From assembly GCF_000960995.1 (NCBI RefSeq), contig NZ_CP009434.1, forward strand, positions 248,001 through 312,000: a DNA stretch of 64,000 nucleotides. The letters are read 5' to 3'. Numbering within the stretch: position 1 is the stretch's first letter; the number at the start of each line of letters is the position of its first letter. Below are positions 34,013 to 42,271 of the stretch, in pieces. A program made the translations under genes and the position numbers. The DNA is from Burkholderia glumae LMG 2196 = ATCC 33617. GTDB taxonomy: Bacteria > Pseudomonadota > Gammaproteobacteria > Burkholderiales > Burkholderiaceae. The notes beneath the pieces are model-generated. The model was not told where the DNA came from and made no database searches. It was given only the letters and a program-made list of their open reading frames with translations.

Positions 34013-34531
34013 ATGTCAGATATCTCGTCCCTTCCGCATCAAGCAGATGCCGACTTCCGTCAGGCGATGGCGCACCTCTGCGCCGCGGTCAACGTCATCA
34101 CCACGGACGGCCCGGCCGGCCGCTGCGGCATCACCGCGAGCGCGGTCTGCTCGGTCACCGATACGCCGCCGACACTGCTCGTCTGCCTGAATCGATCGAG
34201 CGCCATGCACTCGGTGTTCGAAACCAACGGCAAGCTTTGCGTGAACGTGCTGCCCGGCGAACACGAAGCCCTGGCCCGCCATTTCGCCGGCCAGACGGCG
34301 TTGACGATGGAACAGCGCTTTCGCCTGCCTGGCTGGGCCAGCGGCGAGTCGGGCGTGCCGGTGCTGGCCAATGCGCTGGTCAGCGTCGAAGGCGAGATCG
34401 CGGAGACCAAGCCGGTCGGCTCGCATTCGGTGATCTTCGTGCGCGCGACCAGGATCCGGGTACGCCACGACGGCGACGGCCTGGTGTACTACAGCCGCGC
34501 CTTCCATCGCGTGGCGCGCGCGGCAGCCTGA
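34013..34531 (+). CDS. iacG: IacG: flavin reductase
   Basis: 172 residues of the flavin reductase-like, FMN-binding split-barrel family (HpaC type): AHLCAAVNVITTDGPAGRCG, ITASAVCSVTDTPPTLLVCL, VNVLPGEHEALARHFAG. Supplies reduced FMN/FAD to the IacA oxygenase. Same role and family as IacG in P. putida. Single-gene unit divergent from the response regulator and followed by a convergent AraC gene. Confidence 0.88.
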   Translation: MSDISSLPHQADADFRQAMAHLCAAVNVITTDGPAGRCGITASAVCSVTDTPPTLLVCLNRSSAMHSVFETNGKLCVNVLPGEHEALARHFAGQTALTMEQRFRLPGWASGESGVPVLANALVSVEGEIAETKPVGSHSVIFVRATRIRVRHDGDGLVYYSRAFHRVARAAA

Positions 34532-34562
34532 ACCGCCGGCCCCGGCTGGGCCGGCGCGCGGC

Positions 34563-35480
34563 TCAGTCCGCCTGCCGGCCCAGCCGGAATTCGCGCGGCG
34601 AGACACCGGTCTGCCTGCGGAACACGCGCGAGAAGTGCGCCGCATCGCCAAAGCCCCATTTCTGCGCGATCGACGTGATCGTCCAGTCGCGCAGTTCGGT
34701 GCGCAGCAGGTCCCGGCAGCTGGCCTCGATGCGCATTCGCATGATATGCCGCCCCACGCTCTCGCCTGCGCCCTCGAACAGCCGATGGACTTGCCGCGGC
34801 GAAACACCCAGTTGCCGTGCCAGCCGCGCCACCGACTGATCCTCGTCCTGCAGGTTCATGAGAATCTGCCGCTGCGCGCGCAGGCGCAACGGCGCGTCGC
34901 CGCCCGGCGGCTCGCCGCACAAGGCCCCGCGCGACAGCGCGCCGAGTGCCTCGCGCAGCGCCGCCCCCTCGTCCTGCGTAACGTCGCCGTCGTCAGCAGG
35001 CACCGTCAGTCGCAACAGCATGTCGCGCAGCAGCTGGCCGCTCAGGCCGCGCCTCGACAGCTTGCCGAACCCATTACCGGCGCGGGCCACGGTGTCGAAC
35101 GCTTCGCGCGGCAGGTGCACCGACATCTGATGAAGCAGGCCCTGCGGGCGCATTTCGAAGCTTTGCGCCGAATCGAGCAGGGCCATCTCGCCGGCTTCGA
35201 GAACGAAGCCGGCCTGCTCGCCGCCGACCCGCACCGCGCCTTCGCGCTGCAGCACCAGGAAGCAGTACCGGTCGTCGAGCGATCCGGCGCGGCGCGGCTG
35301 GCGCCGGATCGACCCGGCGTTGGTGCGGATGTCGGCGATCTCGAGGCCGCCGAGGCTGCGCCGCCGGATGTCGCCGAGGAACAGGTCGGCATGCTCGGGC
35401 GGGCGGATCTGAAACCGTCCGCATATCGCGAGGACTTCGTCGGACCAGCGCGCGAAACGCGCTGCGGCTTGTGGGGTCAT
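34563..35480 (-). CDS. AraC-family regulator, FeaR-like
   Basis: 305 residues from the ATG at 35480 (GGAG eight bases upstream). N-terminal AraC_binding_2/FeaR-like sensor (ALLDSAQSFEMRPQG, then HLPREAF). C-terminal AraC domain with VARLARQLGVSPRQVHRLFE and ITSIAQKWGFGDAAHFSRVF. FeaR controls phenylethylamine/tyramine breakdown through an aldehyde dehydrogenase; here the divergent gene 262 bases away is an aldehyde dehydrogenase, which supports an analogous role. Confidence 0.84.
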   Translation of the reverse strand: MTPQAAARFARWSDEVLAICGRFQIRPPEHADLFLGDIRRRSLGGLEIADIRTNAGSIRRQPRRAGSLDDRYCFLVLQREGAVRVGGEQAGFVLEAGEMALLDSAQSFEMRPQGLLHQMSVHLPREAFDTVARAGNGFGKLSRRGLSGQLLRDMLLRLTVPADDGDVTQDEGAALREALGALSRGALCGEPPGGDAPLRLRAQRQILMNLQDEDQSVARLARQLGVSPRQVHRLFEGAGESVGRHIMRMRIEASCRDLLRTELRDWTITSIAQKWGFGDAAHFSRVFRRQTGVSPREFRLGRQAD

Positions 35481-35741
35481 GGCTTGAGCTCCGGGGGCTC
35501 GGTTCGGCACAAGGCAGGTGGACCGGCGGGCCGGCCGGCATGCACTCGCCATTCGAAGACGCTCGCCCGCGGCACGAATATCCAGGCAGCAGGGCGCGAA
35601 ACGACAAGATGTCGAGGCCAATCGTGGGTCAAATCGAGCAGGCGGCCGGCACCACCAGGTGTATCACGCGCCCTCCACGAGCAATCATCGACAACCCGCG
35701 GGAGCGCCCAGCGCGCCGCGCCTCACTCGAACGACATCATC

Positions 35742-37181
35742 ATGCACCTCGACAATTTCATCAACGGCCGTTTCGTCGGCAACGCGAACGGCGAGCGATT
35801 CGTCAAGCTCGAACCGGCAACCGGACAGCCGATGGCCAGCGCGGCGGCCTCGTCGGAGGCCGACGTGGACGCTGCCGTGAAGGCCGCGCGCGATGCGTTC
35901 GAGACGCGCTGGCGCGCCTGCACCGGCAGCGATCGCGCTCGCGCGCTGCTGCGTCTGGCCGACCTGGTCGAGCGCGACGCCGAGCTGTTCGCCGAACTGC
36001 TGTCGCGCGAGCAAGGCCGCGCGTCGTTCGAGATCCGCATGATGGACGTGCCGATGACGGTCGACACCTTGCGCTACTTCGCGGGCTGGGCGGACAAGCT
36101 CGAAGGCCGCACGATCCCCACGGCGGGCAGCATGGGCCGTCCGACGCTGAACTACACCGAAACCGAGCCGCTCGGCGTGATCGCCCAGATCATTCCATGG
36201 AACGCGCCGCTGATGATCTGCGCCTGGAAGCTGGCGCCAGCGCTCGCGGCCGGCTGCACGGTGGTGATCAAGCCGTCCGAGGACGCCCCCGTCGCGCTCA
36301 CGCACCTGATGAAGCTGGTGGCGGACGCGGGCATTCCCGACGGCGTGGTCAACCTGGTGCACGGCATCGGCCCGACCGCCGGCCGGGCGCTGGTGACGCA
36401 TGCCGACGTCGCCAGGGTCAGCTTCACCGGCAGCACCGAAGTCGGCCGCTCGATCACCCGCGACCTCGCCGGCACGTTCCGGCCGGTCACGCTCGAGCTG
36501 GGCGGCAAGGCCGCCCAGGTGCTGTTCGAGGACGCCGACCTGCCACGCGCGCTCCAGGGCCTGATGATGGGCCTGTATGCGAACCAGGGCCAAACCTGCG
36601 CGGCGGGCTCGCGCATCCTCGTGCACCGCTCGCTCTATCGCACGGTGGCCGAGCAGCTCGCGGCCGCCTCCGATGCGATCGCGCTCGGCGATCCACGTTC
36701 CCCGGACACGCAGATGGGCGCCTTGATCAACCAGCGCCACCAGCAGCGCGTCAAGCACTACATCGAGCGCGGCCTGCAGGAGGGCGCGCAGCGCATCTGC
36801 GGCACGCGCGCCGTGCCGCCGCAAGGCTTCTTCGTGGCGCCGACGCTGTTCACCAGCGATGACCCAAGCAGCACGCTCGCCCGGCAGGAAATCTTCGGCC
36901 CGGTGGGCGTGATCATTCCATTCGATCAGGACGACGAGGCGATCGCCATCGCCAATTCGACCGTGTACGCGCTGTCGGCGTCGTTGTGGACGCAGGATCT
37001 CTCGCGCGCGCATCGACTGGCCCGCCAGGTCGACGTGGGCGCGGTGGCCGTCAACTGCTGGAGCCCGCTCGATCCGCGCCTCGCCTGGGGCGGCCACAAG
37101 GACAGCGGGATCGGCCACGACCTGTCGCGGCGCGCGGTCGAAGCATGCCTGCGGGAAAAGACCGTCACCGTTTCGCTTTGA
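35742..37181 (+). CDS. NAD(P)-dependent aldehyde dehydrogenase (phenylacetaldehyde/aromatic type)
   Basis: 479-residue ALDH. General base E252 (LELGGKAAQVL), nucleophile C286 (NQGQTCAAGS), Rossmann glycines in FTGSTEVGR. Has the block TLRYFAGWADKLEGRTIPT typical of aldehyde dehydrogenases acting on aromatic or betaine-like aldehydes. Paralogous to the enzyme at 40769, with which it shares this block and most active-site segments. Divergent from a FeaR-like regulator, so likely oxidises an aldehyde made from an aromatic amine. The open frame continues far upstream antisense to the regulator, but no ribosome site or family homology supports that extension. Confidence 0.88.
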   Translation: MHLDNFINGRFVGNANGERFVKLEPATGQPMASAAASSEADVDAAVKAARDAFETRWRACTGSDRARALLRLADLVERDAELFAELLSREQGRASFEIRMMDVPMTVDTLRYFAGWADKLEGRTIPTAGSMGRPTLNYTETEPLGVIAQIIPWNAPLMICAWKLAPALAAGCTVVIKPSEDAPVALTHLMKLVADAGIPDGVVNLVHGIGPTAGRALVTHADVARVSFTGSTEVGRSITRDLAGTFRPVTLELGGKAAQVLFEDADLPRALQGLMMGLYANQGQTCAAGSRILVHRSLYRTVAEQLAAASDAIALGDPRSPDTQMGALINQRHQQRVKHYIERGLQEGAQRICGTRAVPPQGFFVAPTLFTSDDPSSTLARQEIFGPVGVIIPFDQDDEAIAIANSTVYALSASLWTQDLSRAHRLARQVDVGAVAVNCWSPLDPRLAWGGHKDSGIGHDLSRRAVEACLREKTVTVSL

Positions 37182-37836
37182 GAATCCCGGGCGGCAGGCG
37201 CATCGTTCCGCCGCCGGCCCGTCACACCGGGCCCTCGCGACGATGCGTCGGAAAATCCGCCGTCGGCGGCACCGCAAGACCGTGCTCGCACAGGCGCGTG
37301 AGAAGCAGGGCCAAGCCATGCTTTCATCTCACATAGCGGTATTGTCATCCATCATCAGGCGCATGCCAGGCCGTGCCCCGCGCCATGTCGCCGAGCGGCC
37401 TTCATCCATTTGCCGGACTGGCTAAGCAGCGTGATTGCCGCCAACCTAGCAGCGCCGCGATCAGGTATCGCGCCGCGTCGGTGTAAACCCCGCCACCTCT
37501 TTGATATTAATCCCTTAAAATGGGATTTTTAAATTCCATCGCTTGCACTTCCGGCGCGCCGATGCTGCCCGGCTTGCTTTCGATTCGATTGCGCCCGGCC
37601 TGCCTTTGCCGCATGTGTGCCCGACGAACGCCAACCGCGCTCGCGATCGCCTCACCCGATGTTTTTGTCTGGCTATGATCGTCAGCGCAGCCGGCTGCCT
37701 TGCACGACTCCCGCGCAAGTCATCCGGGCGATCCAGATGATCCGGCGCGCATGGCGCGAGCGCGCCGCCCGCGCACGGGCGGCATGCGCCGGCTTCGGCC
37801 GGCACTGAATTCGAGACGGGATGCACCAGCCACACC
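37182..37836. other. Intergenic region with a dyad-symmetric element
   Basis: 655 bases without a supported gene. Contains the inverted repeat at 37509-37527 in an AT-rich patch. A short GC-rich hairpin (CCGCCGTCGGCGG, 37256-37268) could aid termination of the upstream aldehyde dehydrogenase but lacks a T-run. Confidence 0.4.
37509..37527. promoter_or_regulatory. Inverted repeat AATCCC-N7-GGGATT
   Basis: AATCCC, seven bases, GGGATT, followed by TTT. The identical architecture recurs at 54989-55007 upstream of the ThDP operon. Here it is 310 bases before the next AraC gene. A weak terminator is an alternative reading, because T residues follow the right arm. Confidence 0.45.
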
Positions 37837-38781
37837 ATGAACCTGCACGCCGAAACCCTGTGCTTCTCGGATGTGTTCCTCCATTCCCAAGCGATCGCGA
37901 ACTGGGCGCAGCACTACGACCAGATCAGCCCCGGTGCCGCGACGACCACGCTGCGCCAGGTCGCCGGGCAGCGTTTTCACGTCTTTCGCGAACGCATCAA
38001 CCAGCGCGTGATGCAGCACGGTCTGGCGCCGCGCGACCGGCTCTGCTTCGCACTGCCGATCGCCAAAGCGAGCGCGCCCGTGGTCCAGGGGCGCGCCGTC
38101 GAGCGCCCGAGCCTGCTGACCCTGCGCGGCGGCGAGGAGTTCGTCGCCCATCTGCCGTGCGACACCGAGGTGCTGGCCTTCACCATCGACCGCACGCTCA
38201 CGGCCGATCGTGAACTGGACGAACTCGCCAACCTGCCGGCGCGCATCCTGAAGCAGCCGGTATTGCCGATCTCGCCGGCACGCTACGGCAACGCGCTCGC
38301 CGGCCTCGAGCGCGTGCTTTGCCAAGCGCTCGAGGCCGGCTCGCTCACCGCACGCGATGCGTTCGACGAACGCGTGCTCGCGCACGGGGTGGTCGACATC
38401 CTGCTCGATCTCGTGCAGTCCGACGATCCCGGCCCCGGAGCGCTGCCGTCGGCCTCGACGCAAAGCTACATCGTTCGCCGCAGCCAGGAAATCGCGCTGG
38501 AACGCGACGACGTACCCACGGTGATCGATCTCTGCCGCCACCTGCGCATCAGCCGCCGCACCCTTCAATACAGCTTCCAGAACGTGGTCGGCACGACGCC
38601 GACCGCCTACCTGCGCTCGATCCGGCTGAACGCCGTGCGGCGCTTCCTCATGACGACGCCCGAGACGTTGCGCATCGGCGATGCGGCGGCGCAGTTCGGC
38701 TTTTGCCACTTCGGGCGCTTCTCCGCGTACTACCACCAGCATTTCCACGAACTGCCCTCGCACACGCCACGCCTGAGCTGA
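37837..38781 (+). CDS. AraC-family regulator, EutR-like
   Basis: 314 residues. Long N-terminal sensor unlike the other AraC proteins here (QISPGAATTTLRQVAGQRFH, typical of the EutR/helix-turn-helix AraC group). C-terminal domain with VIDLCRHLRISRRTLQYSFQ, VVGTTPTAYLRSIRLNAVRR and a divergent second HTH (IGDAAAQFGFCHFGRFSAYY). Precedes a permease, aldehyde dehydrogenase and aminotransferase in the same direction. Likely their activator, acting on amines or amino alcohols (inference). Confidence 0.84.
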   Translation: MNLHAETLCFSDVFLHSQAIANWAQHYDQISPGAATTTLRQVAGQRFHVFRERINQRVMQHGLAPRDRLCFALPIAKASAPVVQGRAVERPSLLTLRGGEEFVAHLPCDTEVLAFTIDRTLTADRELDELANLPARILKQPVLPISPARYGNALAGLERVLCQALEAGSLTARDAFDERVLAHGVVDILLDLVQSDDPGPGALPSASTQSYIVRRSQEIALERDDVPTVIDLCRHLRISRRTLQYSFQNVVGTTPTAYLRSIRLNAVRRFLMTTPETLRIGDAAAQFGFCHFGRFSAYYHQHFHELPSHTPRLS

Positions 38782-38843
38782 GCCCGCGAGCGGCGCACGG
38801 CGGCGTCGGGTCGGGGTAATCCCCTGCCGCCGCGGTGCGTGCG

Positions 38844-38862
38844 GATTGCCGATAACGGACAA
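38844..38862 (+). promoter_or_regulatory. Conserved 19-bp box upstream of the APC permease
   Basis: GATTGCCGATAACGGACAA; 18 of 19 bases identical to a box at 40641-40659 upstream of the aldehyde dehydrogenase gene. Lies 207 bases before the permease ATG. Candidate site of the EutR-like regulator encoded immediately upstream. Confidence 0.55.
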
Positions 38863-39069
38863 CGCGCCTGATTTCGGCAACTTAAATTTTCGCCATCGGC
38901 GGCTCATGCGCGCTCCACCGCATCGAGCGGCCGACCAAGCGCCTCCCCGCGTCGCCGTCGGCCGCCGGCATCCCTTGCCGGCTCGTCACCCTCGGCGTGC
39001 GGCACGGGCATCTCGATCAGGCATGCCGGCGTCGATCCCCGACGAACGATCCGGCCAGCGGGACTACTC

Positions 39070-40512
39070 ATGAACGACACGTCACCCAGGTCAGAAACAG
39101 GGCTCAGCAAGAACGCCGTCGGCCTTCCACACATCGTTTTCTTCGTCGTCGCCGCGGCCGCGCCGCTCACCGCGATGGTCGGCGCGACACCCGCGGCGTT
39201 CTCGCTCGGCAACGGCCCCGGCGTGCCCGGCGTATTCGTGCTGGCGGGTGTCATGTACCTGATCTTCAGCATCGGCTACGCCGCGATGAGCCGGCACATC
39301 TCGAATGCCGGCGCGTTCTACGCCTACATCGCGAACGGGCTCGGGCGGCCGGCCGGCGTGGGCGGCGCGTTCATCGCGATCGTCGCCTACAACGCCGTGC
39401 AGGTCGCGATCTACTGCATGTTCGGCTTCTTCCTGACCGACAGCATCCAGCGGCACTACGGCGTCGACGTGCCGTGGTGGGCGTTCGCGCTCGCGTGCGT
39501 CGTCGCGGTGCACGTCTGCGGCGCGCGGCGCATCGAGTTCAGCGGCCGGCTGCTCGGCACGCTGATGATCGGCGAAATCGCGATCGTGATGCTGCTCGAT
39601 CTGGCGATCGTCGCGCACGGCGCGGGCGCCGGCGGCGGCTTCAGCGCCAGGCCGTTCAGCCCCGCGATGGTGTTCGCGCCGGGGCTGGGCACCGCGCTGG
39701 TGTTCGTGCTCGGCTCGTACATGGGCTTCGAGGCCACGGCGATCTTCTCCGAGGAGGCGCGCGACCCCAAGCGCACGATTCCGCGCGCCACCTACCTGGC
39801 CGTGATCCTCATCATGGCCTTCTACGCGCTGTCGTCGTGGGCGATCGTCGAGGCCTGGGGCGAGCGCGCGATCGCCGCCCAGGCGGCGCGCGATCCGGCC
39901 AATCTCTGGTTTGCCGTCAGCGGCCGGCTGCTCGGCGGGATCGCGACGGACGCGATGAACGTCCTGCTCGTCACGAGCCTTTTCGCCGCCATCCTGTCGT
40001 TCCACAACACGATCACGCGCTATTTCTACGCAATGGGCCGCGAGCGCGTGCTGTGGCGCCGGCTCGGCCATACCTGCCCGGTGCATCGTTGCCCGGACGT
40101 CGCCGGTAAAGCACAGACGCTGATCGCGCTCGCGGCCATCGGCGGATCGGCAGCCTTTCGCCTCGACCCGTTCACGGTCGTGTTCTCGTGGATGAGTGCG
40201 CTGGCCACGATCGGCATCATCGCGGTGCAGATCCTGGTGGCCGCCTCGGTGATCGCGTTCTTCGCGCGCGACCACCGGGACGCCGGCCTCGTGCATCGCC
40301 TGATCGCCCCGCTCTTCAGCATGATCGCGCTCGGTGCCTGCCTGGTGCTGGTGGTGCGCAACCTGTCCGTGCTGAGCGGATCGGATTCGGCCTTGGTCGC
40401 GATGTTTCCGTATTTCCTCGCCGCCGTCGGCGCGCTCGGCGTCCGCGCCGCGCTGCGCTTGAAGCGCAGCGACCCCGATCTGTACCGCGAACTCGGACGG
40501 CCCGCCCGCTAG
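39070..40512 (+). CDS. APC-superfamily amino acid/polyamine permease
   Basis: 480-residue permease with about 12-14 membrane segments starting near residue 20 (VFFVVAAAAPLTAMVGATPA) and the APC loop SYMGFEATAIFSEEARDPKR. Related to the iac permease at 25910 (shared AAAPLT, GFEATAI and VRNLSVLSGSDSALVAMFP-type blocks). Upstream of an aldehyde dehydrogenase and an aminotransferase, suggesting uptake of an amine or omega-amino acid that they degrade. Confidence 0.86.
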   Translation: MNDTSPRSETGLSKNAVGLPHIVFFVVAAAAPLTAMVGATPAAFSLGNGPGVPGVFVLAGVMYLIFSIGYAAMSRHISNAGAFYAYIANGLGRPAGVGGAFIAIVAYNAVQVAIYCMFGFFLTDSIQRHYGVDVPWWAFALACVVAVHVCGARRIEFSGRLLGTLMIGEIAIVMLLDLAIVAHGAGAGGGFSARPFSPAMVFAPGLGTALVFVLGSYMGFEATAIFSEEARDPKRTIPRATYLAVILIMAFYALSSWAIVEAWGERAIAAQAARDPANLWFAVSGRLLGGIATDAMNVLLVTSLFAAILSFHNTITRYFYAMGRERVLWRRLGHTCPVHRCPDVAGKAQTLIALAAIGGSAAFRLDPFTVVFSWMSALATIGIIAVQILVAASVIAFFARDHRDAGLVHRLIAPLFSMIALGACLVLVVRNLSVLSGSDSALVAMFPYFLAAVGALGVRAALRLKRSDPDLYRELGRPAR

Positions 40513-40640
40513 CCGCTGCCCGGACGGTGCCGTGCCGCGCCGTCGTCGCGCGGCGCCCGCGCCGCAGCATCCCGGCTGCCGAGGCACCGCGCGGTCGCGC
40601 GCGCCGGCACGGGTATTCCCTATCCCGGCCGCGCGGCAAC

Positions 40641-40659
40641 GATTGCCGATAGCGGACAA
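40641..40659 (+). promoter_or_regulatory. Conserved 19-bp box upstream of the aldehyde dehydrogenase
   Basis: GATTGCCGATAGCGGACAA, differing at one position from the box at 38844-38862. Lies 110 bases before the aldehyde dehydrogenase ATG. The shared position upstream of two neighbouring catabolic genes argues for a common regulator. Confidence 0.55.
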
Positions 40660-40768
40660 GGCGCGCCATGGCATCGACATACAGTGCATCGACGACAAAG
40701 CAGCACGTGGCGCGCCGCCCTCGCCGCCGCGTCGCGCACGACGTTTCGTCCCTGGAGACACGCACATC

Positions 40769-42214
40769 ATGATGAAAATTCAGAATCTGATCGATGGCCG
40801 GCCTTGCGACGCGGCGGCCGGCCGTACCTTCGACAAGCCTGCACCGGCGACCGGCGACTTCGTGGCCTCGGTGCCCGCCTCGGCCGCCGAGGACGTCGAT
40901 CGCGCGGTGCGCGCCGCGCACGCCGCGCTGCACGACGGCGCCTGGGCAGGCGCGGGCGGCCCGGCCCGAGCCCGCTGGCTGCTTCGGCTGGCGGACCTGG
41001 TGGAGCGCGACGGCGAGGCGCTGACGCAGCGGCTGGCCGTCGAACAGGGACGTCCGCCGGCCGAGATGCGCATGATGGACCTACCGATCTGCATCGACAC
41101 GCTGCGCTACTTCGCCGGCTGGGCCGACAAGCTCGAAGGCCGCACGATCCCTACCGAGGGCTTCATGGGCCGCCCCACGCTCAGCTACACGCGGCGCGCG
41201 CCGGTCGGTGTCGCCGCCCTGATCATCCCGTGGAACGCGCCGTTGATGATCGCGGTCTGGAAGCTCGCGCCGGCACTGGCGGCCGGCTGCCCGGTGGTCG
41301 TCAAGCCGTCCGAGGACGCGCCGCTGGCCGTCGCCCGGCTCGGCGAGCTGGTCTGCGAGGCCGGCATTCCCGCCGGCGTCGTGAACATCGTGCATGGCAT
41401 GGGTGCGGAAGTCGGGGCCGCGCTGGTCGCGCACCCGCTGGTGAGCAAGGTCAGCTTCACCGGCAGCACCGACGTGGGCCGCGCGATCGCGGGCGAGGCG
41501 GCGAAGACCTTCAAGCGTGTCACGCTCGAACTCGGCGGAAAGGCCGCGCAGATCGTCTTCGCGGATGCCGATCTCGACCGCGCGATTCCATCCCTGATGG
41601 CCGGCATGTTCGCGAACCAGGGGCAGACCTGCGCGGCCGGTTCGCGCGTGCTCGCGCACCGCTCGATCGCGCCTGCGCTCGAGCAACGGCTTGCCGATGC
41701 GGCGCGGGCGATGCGGGTCGGGCCGCCGACGGAGCCCGGCGTGCAGATGGGCGCGCTCATCAATTCGCGGCACCTGGCGCGGGTCCGCGCGCTGGTCGAC
41801 GGCGCGCTCGCCGAAGGGGCGGTCATGCTCGCCGGCAACGAGCAGGTGCCGCCGCGCGGCTACTTCATGCGCCCGACGATACTGGGCGGCGTCCATCCCG
41901 GGATGCGGATCGCCCGCGACGAGGTGTTCGGCCCGGTCGGCATGGTCATGCCGTTCGAGACCGAGGAAGACGCCGTTCGCATCGCCAACGACACCCCGTT
42001 CGGCCTTTCCGCCTCGGTGTGGACCCGCGAGCTCGGCACCGCGCACCGCGTCGCCGAGCGGCTCGACGTCGGCGCCGTCGCGATCAACGCGTGGAGCCCG
42101 ATCGACGCCCGCCTGCCTTGGGGCGGCACCAAGCAAAGCGGGATCGGGCGCGAGCTTTCGACGGCCGCGCTCGATTCCTACCTCGAGGAAAAGCTCGTCA
42201 CCGCGGCCCTGTAA
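40769..42214 (+). CDS. NAD(P)-dependent aldehyde dehydrogenase
   Basis: 481-residue ALDH. E254 (LELGGKAAQIV), C288 (NQGQTCAAGS), FTGSTDVGR. Shares the TLRYFAGWADKLEGRTIPTE block with the paralogue at 35742. Followed 57 bases later by a class III aminotransferase in the same direction. The pair fits transamination of an amine or omega-amino acid to a (semi)aldehyde and its oxidation to the acid. Two adjacent ATGs at 40769 and 40772; the GGAG upstream is closer in spacing to the first. Confidence 0.88.
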   Translation: MMKIQNLIDGRPCDAAAGRTFDKPAPATGDFVASVPASAAEDVDRAVRAAHAALHDGAWAGAGGPARARWLLRLADLVERDGEALTQRLAVEQGRPPAEMRMMDLPICIDTLRYFAGWADKLEGRTIPTEGFMGRPTLSYTRRAPVGVAALIIPWNAPLMIAVWKLAPALAAGCPVVVKPSEDAPLAVARLGELVCEAGIPAGVVNIVHGMGAEVGAALVAHPLVSKVSFTGSTDVGRAIAGEAAKTFKRVTLELGGKAAQIVFADADLDRAIPSLMAGMFANQGQTCAAGSRVLAHRSIAPALEQRLADAARAMRVGPPTEPGVQMGALINSRHLARVRALVDGALAEGAVMLAGNEQVPPRGYFMRPTILGGVHPGMRIARDEVFGPVGMVMPFETEEDAVRIANDTPFGLSASVWTRELGTAHRVAERLDVGAVAINAWSPIDARLPWGGTKQSGIGRELSTAALDSYLEEKLVTAAL

Positions 42215-42271
42215 TCCGGCGGCGCACCCGGCGCGGCCATCTGTTCAAGCACTTCGCGAGAGAGACCCACC

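Noticed and set aside
34635..35741. N-terminal extension of the aldehyde dehydrogenase reading frame, antisense to the FeaR-like gene
   Set aside because: No homology to the ALDH family, no ribosome site; the normal ALDH N-terminus starts at 35742.
37509..37527. Reading the AATCCC/GGGATT dyad as a terminator
   Set aside because: Only a 6-bp stem with three GC pairs, 330 bases beyond the nearest stop; operator reading preferred because the same dyad recurs upstream of an operon.
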